Shown piece after piece: positions 52,166 to 62,335 of a stretch of DNA of 64,000 nucleotides (its first letter is position 1; each line of letters opens with the position of its first letter). The notes beneath the pieces were generated by a model, which was not told where the DNA came from, ran no database searches, and saw nothing but the letters and a program-made list of their open reading frames with translations. This DNA comes from Casuarina equisetifolia (Eukaryota; Streptophyta; Magnoliopsida; Fagales; Casuarinaceae), in assembly GCA_028551475.1 (NCBI GenBank), contig CM052357.1:11145931-11209930 (forward strand), in the 5' to 3' direction. The position numbers were made by a program, and so were the translations under genes.

Positions 52166-52318
52166 CATGTGGAGTGGGAGGAGTACCCCGGCTCTCGATT
52201 GGTAGCATCATAGGATGGGCTCATATATTGTGATTATTTGAGGCATACGAGAGATCCAGAAATAGCTTTGTTGAAAGCTAGCCAAAGACTTATGGAAGCT
52301 GGATTAAGATCGCGCTGA
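52166..52318 (+). pseudogene. Coding-like fragment of unknown origin
   Basis: One frame reads HVEWEEYPGSRLVAS, a single TAG, then DGLIYCDYLRHTRDPEIALL and KASQRLMEAGLRSR before TGA. The helical, charged composition looks protein-like rather than random. I do not recognise the family. It lies between the two CRK copies. Confidence 0.35.
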
Positions 52319-52400
52319 TTGAACTATCTTCTGATTGAACATCCTCTTACGTCAAACTACTCGGCATCAAAATAAGTAACAGAAAGAAAGGAAAGGGGGA

Positions 52401-52418
52401 GGGGGGGGGGGGGGGGGG
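52401..52418 (+). repeat. Poly(G) run (G18)
   Basis: An uninterrupted run of 18 G is preceded by GGGGGA and followed by TGGAGG. It can form a G-quadruplex on this strand. It lies about 0.7 kb before the second CRK duplication unit. Confidence 0.95.
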
Positions 52419-54673
52419 TGGAGGTGTTGGGTGTGAAAGGGAAGAAAACTAATGACATTACCATGGATAACTCATTTATTATACGTTTATGCAGCATACG
52501 AGTGAGTTCATAAAAAATTACTGTCTCTTATGTGAAACCATGGGAAAGATACTTGAGTATCTTAGATGCTCTTTGCTTAGTATTTATATTCTTCTTAAAG
52601 TATTCACATGGCATGAAAAAGTTAACCTCGTATTCAAGTCTAAGGTTTTTGTGGTGGCCAAGCTTCAAGGGGAATTTTAGTTAAGCTATTTGATTTCTTG
52701 GAAAAAAGAAATTAAAGTGGGAAAGGAATTGGATCTCCAACTCCAAAAAAAAAAAAGGAAATTAGATTTTGAAAAATGATGAAATCATTATTTAAATTGT
52801 TATAAAAATTTTATCTTTATGAAAATTCTTGATTTTATTTTATCAGTCATGATTAGAAAATTTGATAATATTTTATCAATGCTATTATTGGTGCCCTTAT
52901 ATAGTGGATATGTTGGTGTCTTTTAAATTGATCTTCTTTTAACCCATAATTTTACACTAGCGTTAATGCACACAATTATAAATAAATATCTCTTGATATT
53001 AAGTATACCATGCAAATATCTTCCAATGTCAATAGACTGATCTTTCCCAATGTCAACAAATGAGGCTTCAGTGAGTGAGTTATATCCTTGCTAATGTTTC
53101 AATTCGCTTATGTTCAATTTGATGCAACAGGATATAGTTCTTTATGTCCCCCTCCCCGCTACCCTCTCTTTTCCAGCCACCAATTTTCATGTCTAGGCAG
53201 AAAGTCACTCTGGTTCCTCACATGCAGAGAACAGGTTTCTTGAGGGAAGCAACATCCAATACATCGAATTAAGGTGAGTTTGCGTAAACAGCTCTGGTTA
53301 ATGCTTATGAATATTAATGGTTGTTAATACTATAAAGAGCCCCATTCCAGGGTTGTGTTTCTCTTCTTTTTGGCTGTTCCTTCTAAGACGCTTGTCAAAT
53401 GAAAATCTGAGATTGTCAATCCTTGGCAACTTTTACGGCAGAAAATTTTTCTTGTTTGAATATAAAGCACATACTATTAAACAAACAGTATTCCCACAGA
53501 ACAATAAAGCACAAGCCTATGTGGCGGCCTAACACCTTCGTTCACATCTATGTCTTCCGGTATGCTTTCAAAATCATTCCAACGTATCACTAATTTATCG
53601 AAGTACGATGCAGACTTCAGACCATTCACCATATTTCCCTTTCATCTTTTTTTTTTCTTGGTTTGATTTCTCGATTTTAATGAGCACTAACGCAAAATTT
53701 AGCAAACTTCTACAGAATTATATTTTGACTTGTCTTTGTAGCCCCACCAAGGAATAGAGAATGAGCGTTATGCCCGTGAAGACGGGGTCTGCTTGAAGTT
53801 TTGTGCCTGTCTCAGTCATCTGCTATTCACAGATGAGGCTGTTATTCGATGCATGTGAAGGCAAGGCCAATTGGTCAATGAAGATAATGAAGTATGCTCT
53901 TCTCATGGACAATTAAGAAACAATAAATATAATAAGAATCTTAACTTTTACTATTTATGTTCACTTAATCTTTTCATAAAATGCGGGGCTGACTACATTA
54001 AATTGCCAAAGGGATCAATGGCAGTTAAAACGAGAAGCAAGAGGTTTGCTAAGTCTTCAGTTTTCTTTATTTAATTTTAGCTCAATCGTTGGTCTGCACT
54101 AAATTGTATCTAGAAAATAAATTCAACTCATCATTTATGTGTTAGATCGTATCATTTCTGGTAAAATAAGGCTTTGACAAGGAATTTCCAAAACTATGTT
54201 ACTTAACTCGATTCCCTCTTCACCTAATAAAATTTTGAGTTATCTTTTGTTATACTTGACTTATTCTTAGGTTTTTATAGCTGATTTATTTCTTCGTTTA
54301 TCAATAATTTTTCTCTTGAGTCTTGTTGCTGCAACCAACTTTATTATAAAGTCATATTGGTGGGTCATGAAGGTTTTTGAATCGTTTAGAACTTTAAAAG
54401 ATCAAAAGATGTGCCAATATCAAAAAACAAGGTGGGTCATGAAGGTTTTTGATGGCTAAATAGGACTAAAGGTACAATATGCTTGAGACATAAAGACGGT
54501 CTCCAAATTTATATCTGATTTTTGCGGTTTTCCTAACATGTTAACAATAGAAGTAATATTGTCATAAGGATACCAATATATAATCATAAGTATCACACTA
54601 TATTGTTATCATTGTAGCTTGTATTAATTACTAGTTTAATTCAGTGTACATGTTTAATGAATACATGAAACAT

Positions 54674-54865
54674 CTAAATAACAATGCCATCCACTAGTTC
54701 AATTACGGTGAGAGTATTCAATTTCTTCTGACCATCATTGATATGTTCTTGTACTTCGTTCAATGTAAAGCCGCCCCATCCCTCACAAATTGGAAATTGT
54801 AGGTCAGGACACTTTGACCAATACTTTGATTCCTCGCAATAATTATATGCTATATAATTTTTCAT
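54674..54865 (-). other. Small unidentified ORF, unique to copy 2
   Basis: A minus-strand frame of 63 codons from ATG 54865 contains three Cys, in ESKYWSKCPDLQFPICEGWG and in NYC before it, and an acidic helix-like tail. It coincides with the segment that has no counterpart in copy 1. I do not recognise it, and expression is unknown. Confidence 0.3.
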
Positions 54866-55303
54866 TCTTTCTTTGCGTCGGAAGGAAGTTTCGACGCCGG
54901 TCACTTGAAAAGCACTAGCACAGCTGTTAGATGGTACGCCTCTGCCACGGCAATGCAGTTTCTACTCCAAGGACTTTGCAGGAATATAACTTTAGGCGTC
55001 ATGACCACTCCGTTTCTGTCAACCCGCCATTAATGACTGGATTGGTATTCAAAGCAAGACCAGGCCCTCAATCAAAATGACAATATCAAGTTTAAAAGAT
55101 TGGAATGAACAATAAGGATTAGAGAACGACACAAAGTTTGGCATATAGCATTTGATCGGACATGAAGGCAATGGTTTCCTGCGGACTGTTTCTCTTCCTC
55201 TCATCCATTTTCATATTCACTACTCAAGTAGTTACGCAGACAGCCTTCCTTGGACATTTTTGTAAATACAATGCTAGCAATACCTTTGAGGCAAACATCA
55301 ATC

Positions 55304-55673
55304 TGTTACGGGTCCATGTTTGGGGTTTCATTTTGGGCTTGATGTAAATGTGACTGGAATTGGTTTTGGGCTTTTTTTTAGTGTAATTAGGTGCAAGACC
55401 CAATTGTTTGGGTTGTAACCTGCCCGGTTCGGGAAGTACATATGTGACCTAATGCTGTATGGAGGTTATCTTTTGAGTAAATCGTATTTGAACAATTAGG
55501 TTTACCATTTGAGCCCCAAATCTTCCTCTCTGTGATTAGGTATCCACCATCGGTTGCAGGAGACGTTCTCGTCCGAATCCCTTAGTGGATTTCGTGCTGG
55601 AGAGCCCTAACACCACGCTTCTAGCTGTCGCTCGATGTGCTGAATTCAGATCAAGAGATTTGGAGTCAAATCA
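55304..55673 (+). repeat. 5' LTR of the chromovirus
   Basis: It starts TGTTACGGGTCC and ends GTCAAATCA. By hand comparison it differs from the 3' LTR at about 30 of 370 positions, about 25 of them transitions. Confidence 0.95.
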
Positions 55674-55675
55674 AT

Positions 55676-55687
55676 TGGTACCGGAGT
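55676..55687 (+). promoter_or_regulatory. Primer binding site (tRNA-Met like)
   Basis: TGGTACCGGAGT follows the 5' LTR after a two-base spacer. It resembles the initiator methionine tRNA complement TGGTATCAGAGC with several mismatches. Confidence 0.6.
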
Positions 55688-55943
55688 AGGTCGATCTGCG
55701 GATGGAAACGAGGGTCTCAAGCATGGAGATGGCAGTCGCTTAGCTATCGACATGGGTGGGAAATCTGGACGGTGCGGTGGTTGCGATCCTATTGAAGATG
55801 GATGTGTTGTCTATTGCGGTGGGAGTTAGCAGTTCATCGGGCAACCGCGTGAATACGATGAATGGGGGATTGGGTTTGGGCAGACCTGGTTTGAGTAAAC
55901 CTAGATCGGGTGGATTCGGTTTAGGTGTTCTGGCAGATTCGAG

Positions 55944-56822
55944 TTGGGCGGATTCGAGTCAGGTGGCGGATCCGGTTCAGGTGGATCAGGCTTGGGTGGC
56001 AGATTCGATTCGAGCGGATCCAGTACGGGTGGATTGGATTCAACTAATCGGGAGGTGGGTTTTTTGAATCGGTTTGCCCAGTTTGATTTCCTCAAATTTA
56101 GTGGGGAGGAAGAACCCTTATCATGGGTCTTCAAAGCCAATGAATTTTATGAATTTCATGGGCTATCAGATAGCAAAAAGGTTCGTGTAGTCACTTGGAA
56201 CATGGAAGGATTAGTAATTCTCTGGCTCCAAAGGTATCGGTTAGAGGTGGAATGTTTGGGCAGCAAGCTGACGTGGGAGATGTTGCAACACGGCTTGCTA
56301 GAGAGGTACGGATCTAACCCTGCTAAACATTCATTTGGTGAATTGACTAAGCTAGTACAATCAAGTTCATTAGAAAAATATTATGAAGAATATATGTCCT
56401 TATTGGTGCAGTCTGGACCATTGACGGTACAACAAGCTGTAGATGGTTTTATTAGTGGCTTAAAGGCAGATGTAAAGGGAGATGTTGATGCTAAAGACCC
56501 TAAAACCATCAATGAAGCCTTGAAATATGCAAGTATTTATGAAGGTAGAAATAATTAGTGGAGAATAGCCAATAAGGCTTTAGTTCAGAAATTTGGGGTA
56601 AAACAAAATCAGGAAAAAGGGTCATTGCCTGCTAAAAGATTCACTTCGGCTGAAATTGAGGAGAGGAGGAATAAGGGATTATGTTTTCACTGTAATGACC
56701 GCTATACGGTGGGGCATAGGTGTAAAAGAAAGCTATTTATGCTGGAGGTGGTATGGCCTGACGAGTGGGGGGAAGGAGAGCATAAACAACAAGATGGGGA
56801 GGAGAATGTTAAGGGAAAAGAA
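55944..56822 (+). pseudogene. Chromovirus gag and zinc knuckle, broken
   Basis: A Gly/Ser-rich N-terminus is followed by a retrotransposon gag domain (RFAQFDFLKFSGEEEPLSW, then EYMSLLVQSGPLTVQQAVDG). A stop occurs at 56556. In the same frame lies the knuckle CFHCNDRYTVGHRC near 56683-56724, then another stop at 56823. It would form the capsid and bind the RNA. The start codon is uncertain. Confidence 0.8.
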
Positions 56823-56843
56823 TAGGATGAGGACGATGAAGGA

Positions 56844-57104
56844 ATGGAAATATCGAAGCTGGCTTTCTTTGGAATTGAACCAAAGAAGCCAAGAACATTA
56901 AGGATTGAAGGGTACTTAGTGGGGTATAAGAAGAAGGTGAAATTCTTGGTTGATTTGGGAAGCACCCACAGCTTTATTAGGCAAGATCTTGTAATGAAGG
57001 TAGGGCTGGAAATAAATGAAGGAGCAATATTTTCGATAATGGTAGCAAATGGGAACTATGTGAAAAAAGTGTGCAGGAGTAGAGATAAGGCTACAGGGGA
57101 TTAA
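56844..57104 (+). pseudogene. Chromovirus protease region, broken
   Basis: The aspartic-protease signature reads FLVDLGSTHSFI, keeping the catalytic Asp but with Leu in the position normally Ser or Thr of D-S/T-G. A TAA at 57102 ends the frame. The cleavage enzyme would be inactive. Confidence 0.75.
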
Positions 57105-57338
57105 GATGGTGCTGGAACTTTATGTGCTACCCTTGGTTACTGCTGATGTAGTGCTAGGCACCGAATGGTTGGAATCGCTAGAGGAAGTGACTCTGAACTT
57201 CGCAGAATAGCGTATGGCATTTGAGGTGGGTGGGAAAAAATTATGTTACATGGAAAAATGCCGGGACCGGCCAGAATTTTGGAGAGTACATAATTTGAGA
57301 AGGAACTCAGTAAGGAGAAGCAAGGGTTAGTAGTATAG

Positions 57339-58856
57339 ATGACAGAAGTAGGGGAGGAAGAAGAAGTTTTAAAAAGGGTAAGGCCAAAATTAGAAAGGAT
57401 CCTGAAGGAATTTGAGGACCTTTTTGAGGAACCAATGGGGTTGCCCCTGAAATGTAGCCATGATCATAAAATTTTATTAAAGAATGAAGGACAACCAGTG
57501 TCGGTCAGACCATATAGATACCCGTACCTGCAAAAGGATGAGATTGAGAAGATCATTAAAGGACTGCTGGTTGATGGAGTGATACGTCCAAGTAGAAGTC
57601 CATTCTCTTCACCTATTTTATTAGTTAAGAAATCAGACGGATCTTGGAAGATGTGTGTAGATTATAGGGAACTAAATAAGTCGACTATCAAAGACAAGTT
57701 CCCCATCCCGACATTTAAGGAGTTGCTAGATGAATTGCACGGGGCATGGTTCTTCTCAAAGCTAGATCTAAGGTCGGGGTATTATCAGGTGAGAATGAGG
57801 CCAGAAGATATAGAAAAGACAGCATTTTGAACACATCATGGGCATTATGAGTTCCTGGTGATGCCTTTTGGATTGATGAATGCCCCTTCCACGTTTTAGT
57901 CTTTTATAAATGTTGTGTTCCAAGAGTATTTGAGAAAGATGGTTTTGGTTTTTTTTTTTTATGATATTTTGATTTATAGTAGGAGTTGGGATGAACATTT
58001 GGTACATGTAAATATGATATTTAGGGTACTCCAGCAACATTAATTATTCGTTAAAAGGAAGAAATGTGAATTTGGGCGGACAAGGCTTAAATTTTTAGGG
58101 CATGTTGTGAGTGCTGAAGGAGTATCTGTTGACCCCGAGAAGATAGAAGCCGTGGTACACTAGCCTGTTCCTCATATCATAAGGGCATTGAGGGGTTTTT
58201 TAGGGACTGCGGGGTATTACAAGAAGTTTATAAAAGGATATGGAAGAATCTCAGAACCACTCAATGCTTTGTTAAAAAAGGAAGGGTTCTAGTGGAATGA
58301 TAAGGCCTAACTAGCATTTGAGAAGCTCAAGATAGCATTGAGTTCAGCACCCCTGTTGGCCTTTCCTAACTTTAATCAATCTTTTATTTTGGAATGTGAC
58401 GCTTCGGGGAAGGGAATAGGTGCTGTGTTATCTCAGAATAAGAAACCTATTGCATACTTCAGCAAAGCCCTACGTGGAAATCATCTTAAATTGTCAACAT
58501 ATGAGAAGGAAATGTTGGTGATTGTTTTGGCAGTCCAAAAGTGGAAACATTATCTGCTTGGAAGGCAGTTTATAATTAGAATAGACCAACGTAGCCTCAA
58601 ATTCATATCAGACCACAAACTAGTAACCCCTGCTCAACAAAAATGGCTATCCAAACTCATAAGCTATGACTTTGTGGTCGAGTACAAGGCTGGGAAGGAT
58701 AATGCAGCAGCAGATGGTTTATCGAAGAGAGGTATGGAGGGTGATAACGAGTCGGTTGGAGAATGTCAAGCAATAACATTCCCCATGCCTTTGTGGTTGG
58801 ACACCATAAGGGAAGAGAATCAATCTATGGAGGAAAGTAAGGGCTTAATTAAATAG
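57339..58856 (+). pseudogene. Chromovirus reverse transcriptase and RNase H, broken
   Basis: The RT begins with VRPYRYPYLQKDEIEK and keeps DGSWKMCVDYRELNK, FSKLDLRSGYYQVRM and MPFGLMNAPSTF. The catalytic YVDD-type box reads FFFYDILIYS, with one of the paired Asp lost. Stops occur at 57828 and 57897 and further on. RNase H follows (FILECDASGKGIGAVL, LSTYEKEML, DFVVEYKAGKDNAAADGLS). All pieces share one frame. Confidence 0.9.
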
Positions 58857-60401
58857 ATCCAAGAAGGAGAGGCCCTCGGGCCATGGGAGTATAAGGGAGG
58901 AAAATTTTTTTTAAGGGCTGAATATATTTGGGTCCTACTTCATCTTTATCTTTGGTGATTGTGAGGGAGATGCACTCCAGTGCACATGAAGGAGTGGAAA
59001 AGACATTGCAAAGAATTAAGGTAGTGTTTATTTGGAAGAATATGAGGAGAATGGTTGAAAAGGTAGTTAAGGAGTGTCGGGTTTGTCAATTGTAGAAAGG
59101 GGAAAATCGTTTCCTAGGGTCCTACTTCATCTTTATCTCTGGTGATTGTGAGGGAGATGCACTCCAGTTACATGAAGGAGTGGAAAAGACATTGCAGAGA
59201 ATTAAGGTAGTGTTTATTTGGAAGAATATGAGGAGAATGGTTGAAAAGGTAGTTAAGGAGTGTCGGGTTTGTCAATTACAGAAAGGGAAAAATCGTTTCC
59301 CAGGGGGTAAGTTACAGCCCCTACCTATACCGGAGCAGATATGGGAGGATGTTGCTATGGATTTCATGGAAGGCTTACCAGTGTCAGCTGGGAAGTATGT
59401 GATCCTAGTAGTCGTGGACCGGTTATTTCATTCCCATGACTCATCCCTATATAGCCCCCATGGTAGCTTAAGTTTTTTTTGACAATATTTTTAAATTGTA
59501 TAGGATGCCAAGATCTATAGTATGTGACCGGGACCCATTATTCACTAGTCAATTCTGGAAGGAGCTTCTTTGGTTACAGGGTACTCATTTCAATTTCTCA
59601 TCTGCTTATCACCCCCAAACCAATGGGCAAACGGAGGTCCTTAATAGGAGTTTGGAGATGTACTTGAGATGCTTTGTGGGGGATTAGCCAAAGGCTTGGG
59701 GAAAATGGTTAAGCTGGGCCCAGTTCTGCTATAATACAAACTAGCATGGGGCATTGTTATGTACTCCTTACGAAGTGGTGTATGGACGTCCTCCCCCTTC
59801 CTTGTTGACTTATGTGGCTGGTTCTACTAAGGTGGCAAAAGAGGAGCAGCTTATGAAGGAAAGAAATCTTGTGCTTTCTCAAATTAAACGCAACCTGCAC
59901 ACAACTCAAGATAAGATGAGATGATTCTATGACCGAAAAAGAAGGGAGATACAGTTTCAAATTGGGGACTATGTGCTGGTCAAGTTACCGCCAAGGCGAC
60001 AGATCTCTCTCACCAACCGCAGGAACAGCAAGCTAAGCTCTAAGTTTCAAGGGCCATACAAGGTGTTGCAACGTATAGAAGAAGTAGCCTATAAGCTCAA
60101 GCTACCAGCAACAATAAAAGTCCGTCCAGTGTTTCATGTTTCAAAACTCAAGAAATATTTTGGGAATATGGATGAAGAATAAGAAAAGTTCTTGGATGTA
60201 GAGGAAGAATTGGAAGAAGAAACTACACCACAAGCTGTGTTAGACTCACGCAGGAGGCAAGGTAAATGGGAGCTTTTAATTCATTGGTGTGGGAAATCCC
60301 CCTCTGATGCAACTTGGGAGGAGGAAGATCAACTTTCATTACGTTTTCCAAATTCCAGAATACTAAAGGAGGCTGAGGCCTTGAGGACAAGGCCAATGTA
60401 A
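58857..60401 (+). pseudogene. Chromovirus integrase and chromodomain, broken
   Basis: The zinc-binding end (CRVCQLQKGKNRF) is present twice because of a 187-bp tandem duplication. The core keeps [27 protein letters not shown] and [20 protein letters not shown]-terminal part (KFQGPYKVLQRI, VRPVFHVSKLKKY) leads to a chromodomain-like end (WELLIHWCGKSPSDATWEEE). Chromodomains guide integration to particular chromatin. Stops interrupt at several points. Confidence 0.9.
58930..59303 (+). repeat. 187-bp tandem duplication inside integrase
   Basis: GGGTCCTACTTCATC occurs at 58930 and 59117, and the following 187 bp are repeated with a few differences. The length is not a multiple of three, so the copy shifts the frame. 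Confidence 0.9.
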
Positions 60402-60410
60402 GGGGAGGGG
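60400..60410 (+). promoter_or_regulatory. Polypurine tract of the chromovirus
   Basis: AAGGGGAGGGG, then AAT, precedes the 3' LTR at 60414. It is the expected plus-strand primer site. Confidence 0.85.
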
Positions 60411-60413
60411 AAT

Positions 60414-60783
60414 TGTTACGGGTCCATGTTTAGGGTTTCATTTTGGGCTTGATGTAAATATGACTAGAATTGGTTTTGGGCTTTTTTTGGGTGTAATTAG
60501 GTACAAGACCCAATTGTTTGGGTAGTAACCTGCTCGGTTTGGGAAGTACATATGTGACCTAACACTGTATGGAGGTTATCTTTTGAGTAAATCGTATCTG
60601 AACGGTTAGGGTTCCCATTTAAGCCCCAAATCTTCCTCTCTGTGATTAGGTATCCACCATCAGTCACAGGAGACGTTCCTGTCCGAATCCCTTAGTGGAT
60701 TTTGTGCTGGAGAGCCCTAACACCACGCCTTTAGCCGTCGCTTGATGTGCTGAATTCATATTAGGAGATTTGGAGTCAAATCA
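60414..60783 (+). repeat. 3' LTR of the chromovirus
   Basis: It starts TGTTACGGGTCC and ends GTCAAATCA, 370 bp, the same length as the 5' LTR. It is followed directly by the second CAATC target duplication. Confidence 0.95.
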
Positions 60784-62335
60784 CAATCATCTTCTCCCCT
60801 CCCTCTACGCCAATAAGGAAGTCAACTATGGCTTCTACAATTCCTCTTATGGCCAAAACTTAGACAAGGTCTATGCAATTGGACTTTGTAGAGGAGATGT
60901 TAAGCTAGATGTTTGTTGTTGTTGCCTAAAAAATGCTATGTCTCTCTTCAAGCAACTCTATCCTAACAAAATGGAGGCAATTGAATGGCTTGACTACTAT
61001 ATGTTACGTTACTCTAATCGCTCCATTTTTGGCCTCGTGGAAACCGAGCAAACTATCTTTGTGTGGAACACTAAGAATATAAGCACCCAATATATGGATC
61101 AATTCAATAGTGATGTTGGGAGCTTGTTGGGAAGCCTAATGAGTCAAGCCGCTGCCGGTGACTCTCTTCGTAAGTTTGTAGCAAACAGTGCAAGTGGACT
61201 AACCAACTTAACGATATACGGACTTATGCAGTGTGTGCCTGATTTATCGAAGCAACAATGCAACTATTGCTTGAATAAGGTGTTGAATGCTTTCCCACAA
61301 TGTTGCGATGGGAGGATAGGCGGAGAGTTAATGGACCAAGTTGTAATTTCAGGTATGAGATCTCACCATTCTATGACTTGGTAGCTTATCTGCCATCTCC
61401 ATATTCTCCGATAGCACCAGCAGCATCTCCTCTTCTACCATCAACCAATGCCAATAAAACCCAAGGTACCATTGTCAATAATACTTGTAATTTAACTTAT
61501 TATGTGGTCATAAGATATTGGTCAAACTTAGCAATTAGGCTATTTTTTCACCTATAAGACTCTGACTAAATTGATAACCTTTTTTAGCCGTTTATGCAAG
61601 TATGTTTGAGGATATGAAGCTTCTAAGATTGTTTCTCTAGACATAGATGAGATGCTAATTCCATAACTCAAACCTCAATCCCCGAAAAAAAAAAAGAACC
61701 TAAAAAATTTCTAATGACAATAAATTTTTATTGTTTTTGCAGAGAGCAAGAGCACCACAAATAGGATTGCTATCAAGATAGCTATGTCTACTATTGCATT
61801 TTTGGTACTAGTTATCTTCATCTTTAGTGGCTGAGCTCTATTTGCACTAGTGGTTCAGTTACAAAAGCTACAACTAAGAAGTTATGAATATTACTACTTT
61901 GGTTCATGCTTTTATACTATAGTACTCTACTTTGCAGACAAGTTGTTGTTTGAATCCGTCATAGAATGTCCTGATGCAGTTTTCCCTAGCTTGGAAGAAT
62001 AAATTGGTTTTGTTTGTTGATTGTGTTTGTTTGGAGTCAGAATATTTTGGTGGCTGAGGACCAAATGAATAAAATGTTGTCTAGTTTAGTTTTTGGACGT
62101 CTTTGCTTCAACCAAATCCATGTTTAACCTCCCACCAACCTTTCCACTCATGTCTAATTCTTGTTTGTATTTCTAAGGTATCATTCACTTCAATTTTAAT
62201 CAAATCTCATTATTATACTTATCAAGAATTTATTTATAAGCTCAATTATGAGTTATAAGCTTGGTTGATAAGAGCCAATTAAACTATAAAGATAGTTTAA
62301 GTGTGATATTTATAGCTCATTTGTATTACTATTCA

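Larger units (their letters stand above)
55304..60783 (+). mobile_element. Ty3-gypsy chromovirus (Reina-like), complete but defective
   Basis: The 5480-bp element is bounded by two 370-bp LTRs (TG...CA) and a perfect 5-bp target duplication CAATC (55299-55303 and 60784-60788). Domain order in one main frame is gag, zinc knuckle, protease, reverse transcriptase, RNase H, integrase, chromodomain. This is the Ty3-gypsy order with a C-terminal chromodomain, and small size with short LTRs points to the Reina group. Many in-frame stops, a 187-bp internal tandem duplication and small indels inactivate it. It sits in the first exon of CRK copy 2, same strand. Confidence 0.95.
55162..61834 (+). pseudogene. 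CRK copy 2, ectodomain and membrane exon only, split by a retrotransposon
   Basis: The first exon starts at 55162 (MKAMVSCGLFLFLSS), is cut after 55303, resumes at 60789 and ends near 61465 (CAAG/GTACC). It carries DUF26 motifs CRGDVKLDVCCCC and CVPDLSKQQCNYC. Two Cys conserved in copy 1 are Tyr here (QLYPN, LDYYM). A one-base deletion near 61322 shifts the frame before the end of the second module. A transmembrane exon (61743-61834) ends in TGA right after IFIFSG. Sequence matching the 3' UTR of copy 1 follows within about 40 bp, so all kinase exons are deleted. Removal of the element and one target duplication would leave the reading frame continuous at the insertion point, so it was probably inserted into an open exon. 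Confidence 0.85.
53150..62335 (+). repeat. CRK tandem duplication, copy 2 (contains the retrotransposon)
   Basis: It is co-linear with 46265-51980 upstream of and through the ectodomain exon, and again after the gene (TAAACTATAAAGATAG near 62280 against 51940). Differences are the 5480-bp insertion at 55304, the lack of the kinase exons, and a non-homologous stretch at about 54670-54866 where copy 1 has 47935-48115. Confidence 0.85.

Noticed and set aside
55756..56067. Separate gene upstream of gag (103 codons)
   Set aside because: It lies inside the retrotransposon and overlaps the Gly-rich gag start in another frame. It is a shadow of the repeated GGATTC-type codons.
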